From Thamnidium elegans (Eukaryota; Mucoromycota; Mucoromycetes; Mucorales; Mucoraceae): a stretch of DNA of 64,000 nt. The stretch is from assembly GCA_025201345.1 (NCBI GenBank), contig JAIXMG010000001.1, positions 1,798,001-1,862,000 on the forward strand. Reading direction: 5' to 3'. Shown one piece after another: positions 59,101-64,000 of this stretch; position 1 is the stretch's first letter; every line of letters starts with the position of its first letter. The translations under genes and the position numbers were made by a program. The notes beneath the pieces are model-generated. The model had not been told where the DNA came from and did no database searches. It saw only the letters and a list, made by a program, of their open reading frames with translations.

Positions 59101-62100
59101 AAAAAAAAACTTCAAAAAATATTAATCCTAACATTTGAATATGTCGTTGTATATATATATATATATTATCCCCCCTTTTCTTCTTCTTTTACCTTCACTT
59201 ATCACCAAATACCACCTCTTTTTTTTTTTTTGGTCTTTCATTTTTCTTCATTCATTTATATTTAACCACTTATATACATACACTTATTAAAATATTAACT
59301 TATTTATAATATAATATATGTACTCTTTTTTGTTTTCATGTGCCAAATCGTGTTTTAGTGTTTATTTATTTTCTTGTGTTCAACTCGTAATGAGAACAAC
59401 AACAACAACAAAAACAAATAATTTACATACAAAGATAATAGTTATATAAGTGTTTCAAGAAGATGATACTATTACTAGCTCTTTAGCAGAACAAGATATC
59501 TATCATGTCGTATGACAAAAAAAGAAGGGGAATCTCTTTTTTTTTTTTTTACGACTTCGGTTCAAACCTAAACTTTAGGCGAAAAAAAAAATATTTTAGC
59601 GGAGAGAAAATAAAAATAAATAACGGGTACATGACCGTTCCGAAAAAGAATACAATGATGATAAAAAAAAACTATGACTATATTAGTATAAGGGACTTAA
59701 TATAGATATGCAAAAAAATTCGAGGAAAAAGCTTTTAGGCTATTTTACTTTGTAATTATAAATATATCGATGGCTTCTCTCTTGTTTGTTGTATAGTGTT
59801 ACATGTTCCTAAAGAGTCATAATTTTCCTAGACACGAATGACTACGGATTACACCACACGTTCTTATAGCGCACACCAATCACATTGACCTTGAAACTAT
59901 ACATATGAACAGCAGTTCTTCTATTATTTCTGTTACTAACGTAACTTTAAATAAAAAACTATACGTATTTTTTTTTTTATGAATTCATCACCCCCTTTCC
60001 TCCTTCTAATTCATAATGCATGATGCTAGAGCATATTGATTCATTCGCATATAATCTAGTATGATGATATTATAATGTGTCAAACCATTTAGTCTGATGA
60101 CATACCTTTTTTATCTACTTTGTTACTGTCATCTGATCAGTATTATATCCCAGCATGTTGGTGTCTCTTTTGTTCCCTATGACCAAAACGTTAACTAATT
60201 CTTTTTTTTAAAAATATATATATATATATATTTGCTTATTAAAATGAGACGAGCAAAATTTATAATAGCTTCCTATTCTTTTTTTTTTCTTTTTAATTCC
60301 TGTTATTAATACTTTCTATTGTAAAAAGAGAGATAAAGAACAAGTATCCACATGACATCATGTTCTAGAGTTTGAGTAACGTAGGCGTTAGATATATTTT
60401 TTTCCCACTTGGAAAAAAAAATACATTCCATTCTTTAAATATATAAAAAAAAAAGCGGGAAGCGATCAAATATGTTATAAATTTAAAAGCAAATGTATCA
60501 TTATGGATGATTCATAAACATGGGTAGCATTATGTTGTCTACTTTAGTTTCTAAATATATAACATTGTTAAAAAAAAAAGCATATCTTCTAAGCCCAATT
60601 TGACTTTTATGTCTTTGAAAGCTAGTCGTATTTTCCAAGCTAAAACACGCTTTATTTTTTACCGAATATTCCCCCCTCCCCCTTTTTTTTTTAAAAAAAA
60701 AGGTTAACAAAAAAAAGCGATTTATGTATACATACAAGAAAAAATCCCATTTACTGTGCTTATGTTCTCCAAATGGTAGATTTCAATCAGCGGGAGGTCT
60801 TTTCGTAAAAAAAAAAAAAAGCGGGGAGGGGGATCAATATGAGCAGCGGAAAATACCATACTTCAACTGCCGAAAAAGGGGAGTTCCTATTAACTTAATA
60901 TACATCAAAAGGTTGGCAATGCAGGTATATTTTTAATAGAACAACTTTCTGTGTGATATAAGTTGCAGACGCGAATCAATTAGGTACCAAATGAAAACCA
61001 TTGTTTAATATACGTCAGTTATATTATACCTTTTTTTTTAATTTAAACTCTTTTATCGTTGTCTAACTGTACTAAAGATAGATATACATAGTAGCGAGAG
61101 TAAAGAGCGGGTGCGACCTACGTATAAGCCATTCTGTGTTGCAGACGTATCTAATAAGCTGATATAGCAATTTCAGCGTTTAGATTCCTTTTTGTTTTTA
61201 TCATTTGGTATAAGTTTTAGTTTATTTATATATATGTGTTCTATGAGAACCAATCCAATATGGTATCGATCGCTTTCTATTTTTATTTACATCAGTTACC
61301 TTTTCCCCAAAAACGAGGAAATGTAGTTATGGTATTTTTTTTTTGTAGAAAATTAATACATCAAGTAACTATAAAAATCAGAAAGATAATTTATACTTAT
61401 ACAGTCTGTGCCAATCGTGCCCCGGGTTTTCAAACCTTTATTTTTTCTTTTCTTGTAATGTTATTTAAAAAAACAAGTGGGGTAAAAAAAAAAAGCGTGT
61501 GGCTTTTGTAATACGCTTTAAAATATACTACCAAAGTTTGAAATCGAGTTTGTTTTAGTACTACCATTTTTTTTTTTTTAAAAAATCTATGAATGGAGAT
61601 AGAACCTTTTTACCTATCATCCAAAAATCGGCTAATTGTAGAATATAAAAGAAAGCAATTGATAAGCAATTATTAAGGGTACTATGATATTAAAAAAAGG
61701 GGACCCTACCGAATTAAAAGGGATCCGCGGTCAGACAAAACAAAACAACAACACTGCCCTGAATCAATTGCATACTTATTTTCACAACAAAAAGCGAAAA
61801 TAATTTAAGCTTCTAGATTTGATCTCCGTTGAACGATTTGCGGGCGTCGAAGCTTTTCTTTTTTTATACAGTAGATATTGTAAATAAAGCTACATAGATT
61901 TTCTATTTTCTTTTTACATTTAGTTATTAAGACTACCAAATAGGTTTCACCTTGAATACTATATATTATTATAGTTATAGTTAAGTAGACATTTTTGATT
62001 TGAAAATAGTGTGTATTACAGCCATGCAACAGTACCCGTTATTATTTATTTCAAAAATCGTTAAATTTATGAGATACTCTGAGTTATTTAATAAAAGAAA

Positions 62101-62549
62101 ATGCAAACACATACAGTCTTTGCATTCATGCGATGCTATTCAGGGTGACATATTTTTTTTTTGATAATAATAGAATGCTCGAAGGATCAACAACACAAAA
62201 CAAAAAAAAAAAGCATTAATACATCAACAAGTTCATCAGGAAATTAGCTGGTTTTATCGCATGTCTCTTATTCGTTTACACGGATTGAGTATTCACCTAT
62301 ACAAACATTATTTCCGCCATTGATTAACTAACGTATAAATATGAGTAAATATAAAACAAACCGTAGTTAGTATAAATACAGTACGACGAATAAAAAGATT
62401 ACATGAGTTGATAGACTCCCATTTTATCACTCTTTTCTATCCTGTTTTTTCATTTAAACTGATGCAGTTATTCTTAGAGCAATCAAAAATACACAAAAAA
62501 TAATACGTCTTATGTTCTTTTTTAAGCATGTAAATAACCTAGCATGTGC
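58985..62549. other. long intergenic region
   Basis: A 3.6-kb very AT-rich stretch: poly-A58 at 59041-59098, a CAA repeat at 59396-59416, TA runs, and T/A palindromes at 60683-60701 and 61567-61585. All open frames here are low-complexity. I see no gene; a centromere-like or simply repeat-rich spacer cannot be told apart by eye. Confidence 0.5.
59041..59098 (+). repeat. poly-A run of 58
   Basis: Uninterrupted A58 in the 3' flank of the small lipid-anchored protein gene, followed by GA9. Mirror in length to the T56 in the ceramidase intron; true length uncertain. Confidence 0.85.
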
Positions 62550-62715
62550 ATCATGAATCTATCAGAGCAATTTGATAAAAAAAAAAGGTCAAGGCTGATT
62601 ACGAGAAAGTACGAACCTTTCCTAACGGCCAATCTTCCCTCTACAAGAAAGAAAAATGGGATCTTTTAAACCAAATTTGTGCACCTACCAAACAACTAGA
62701 GGAAATTGCATTGCC

Positions 62716-62749
<34 letters not shown>

Positions 62750-63330
62750 GAAACCCGCAAATTTATCATTCAAATACCTTTATAGTCATAACAGTTATGA
62801 TGAAATTGATTTTGTTTTATTTACATATGCGTATATAATTACACAGTTCAACATAAAGATATATTCGATGATAAAATCCCAAAGAATGAACAAGCCTACC
62901 TTGTTAAATTGTGGTCTCAAATACTAGAACGTCTTGTTCATAATAGTGACACGAGGTCGAAACGGTAAGGACATTATTCTTGAGAGAAGAGGATTTCATT
63001 TCATGCAATTCATATATTTTTAGGGGGTGAGAGTGGTTTTGTTCGGACCGATTATAGTACGTATATGGATGACATGCGTGCCGCAATCGATAGCCATCAG
63101 AATGAATATGAGTCGATGTGTGTATGAGTAGCAAAGGGATCCCCTACCGAAGCAAAACTCTACCAGGATCATTGTAATCTCTTGATTGAAACGAAAAATA
63201 TTCTGGATAACTCACCTGTCACGGTGTCCTCTATTCCTTCCGTCCAATTTTGCGGACAATGTATTTTCGTGTATTATTTTTACCAAAAAAATATTATCGT
63301 TTGTACTTGTCAGAAAGCTTGAGAATGCAT
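62550..63330 (+). pseudogene. decayed gene of a probable dispersed family
   Basis: Successive + strand coding pieces: MNLSEQFDKKK, then after a one-base slip in an A10 run VKADYEKVRTFPNGQSSLYK and WDLLNQICAPTKQLEEIALP, then A29 (62716-62744). Next DDKIPKNEQAYLVKLWSQIL up to DTRSKR before a GTAAGG donor, then after TTTTTAG GESGFVRTDYSTYMDDMR, an in-frame TGA (63125-63127), and KGSPTEAKLYQDHCNLLIET. The pattern fits one protein broken by a nonsense codon and homopolymer slippage. I recall similar protein segments as repeated, function-unknown families in Mucorales, but this is unverified. Confidence 0.5.
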
Positions 63331-63533
63331 ATATAATATTCACTTTATAGTTTTATGGTGCTAGCCATAGTGATTTATTTTATACCCGATTGCTTTTACA
63401 CTGATAGAGCACGTGCGTAACATTTTTGACTGTATACTTTCCAGTAAATGACTTACTTTTTTCATTCCCAGCATAAAATCCCTACTAAAAAAAATAAAAA
63501 TAAAATAGCCTTCTTTCTTTCGACAACAAAAAA

Positions 63534-64000
63534 ATGGAAGACTTTATAATAAAAGAAGAAAAAAAGAAAAAAGCACATAGAAAACGAGATAAATTCTGGA
63601 AATTAATATTTCCACACTCTAATAAATCGAAAAAGAATTCAACAAAAGACGATAAAGTAAAGCGTACAAGCGAACAGACCGAAAAAATTAATTCATTAGC
63701 CACATATGCATCAACACATTTTTCTGTCAGTTTAGAACATGAATTATTTGAAAATATACTTGAAAGTAATCAGTGGGAATATAAAAAGGCTTTATCTGAT
63801 TTGGCTGATTATGAAGAAGCTTCACACGGTATATTGATAGAACCACCAAAGGATACTCAAAAGTTATTAGGTTCTGAAAACGATGGTGGAACAAGTTGTT
63901 ACATTGACGCTCTTTTATTCGCAATGTATATTTTCAATACAACTTTCGACCCTTTATTAACTTATGATATTTCTCCAGAACATGAAGAAAAGATAAAGTT
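63534..64000 (+). CDS. ubiquitin-specific protease-like protein, 5' part
   Basis: The open frame runs from ATG 63534 to the window end (155 codons) without a stop. A very basic N terminus (KEEKKKKAHRKRDK) and a helical stretch (EHELFENILESNQWEYKKAL) precede ENDGGTSCYIDALLFAMYIF. That is a USP-type Cys box: G-x-T-S-C-Y with the predicted catalytic Cys and the following hydrophobic helix. It should cleave ubiquitin or a ubiquitin-like modifier. The His box and the rest lie beyond the window. Introns further on cannot be judged. Confidence 0.75.
   Translation, partial: MEDFIIKEEKKKKAHRKRDKFWKLIFPHSNKSKKNSTKDDKVKRTSEQTEKINSLATYASTHFSVSLEHELFENILESNQWEYKKALSDLADYEEASHGILIEPPKDTQKLLGSENDGGTSCYIDALLFAMYIFNTTFDPLLTYDISPEHEEKIK

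Overview
The window reads as nuclear DNA of an early-diverging fungus, most likely a member of the Mucorales. It is AT-rich, full of poly-T/poly-A runs, and its genes carry many short (about 45-90 nt) GT-AG introns, often with a CTAA(C/T)-like branch point. The gene set (a Zn2Cys6 regulator, ORM protein, neutral ceramidase, expanded HSPA12-type Hsp70 relatives, a BEM46 hydrolase, an FTS-type UEV) fits this. The species call is inference. I built the gene models by hand from reading frame, splice signals and family conservation; in every multi-exon model with both ends inside the window the phases close exactly.

Layout. 1-2618 (-): coiled-coil protein running off the left edge, possibly ICE1-like. 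4140-5705 (+): cytochrome P450, convergent with a Zn2Cys6 transcription factor (5787-8219, -) whose zinc cluster is split over three small exons. 10369-11206 (+): PCL-type cyclin. 13404-19015: ORM protein, a small tail-anchored protein and a neutral ceramidase on the opposite strand, so two sphingolipid genes within 6 kb. 19896-21705 (-): SAM plus HMG-box protein. 22201-24703 (-): DDX41 helicase.

24843-36612 (-) is the most unusual region. It holds two intact genes (1044 and 975 aa), each encoding two fused HSPA12/Hsp70-like ATPase modules, a decayed third copy, and a serine-recombinase-like gene between them. Intron positions and phases repeat between the first and second module of each protein, which points to an intragenic tandem duplication. 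In both proteins the first module has lost its phosphate-2 loop while the second keeps it.

37458-40353: METTL17/RSM22 (+) and an FTS/AKTIP-like UEV (-) converge with 73 nt between them. 41387-42770 is a DNA transposon remnant with about 63-bp terminal inverted repeats and MULE/SWIM-like coding remains. It interrupts a pseudogene (42771-43453).

43950-64000 is mostly + strand housekeeping genes: LSM7, a WW-domain protein, an FG nucleoporin of the Nup58/Nup49 type, a small secreted protein, a His-rich ZRG17/ZnT6-like CDF protein, BEM46 hydrolase, ERCC8/CSA, a small lipid-anchored candidate, and the 5' end of a ubiquitin-specific protease that runs off the right edge. Intergenic stretches hold several decayed coding fragments. 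I saw no tRNA, rRNA or CRISPR.
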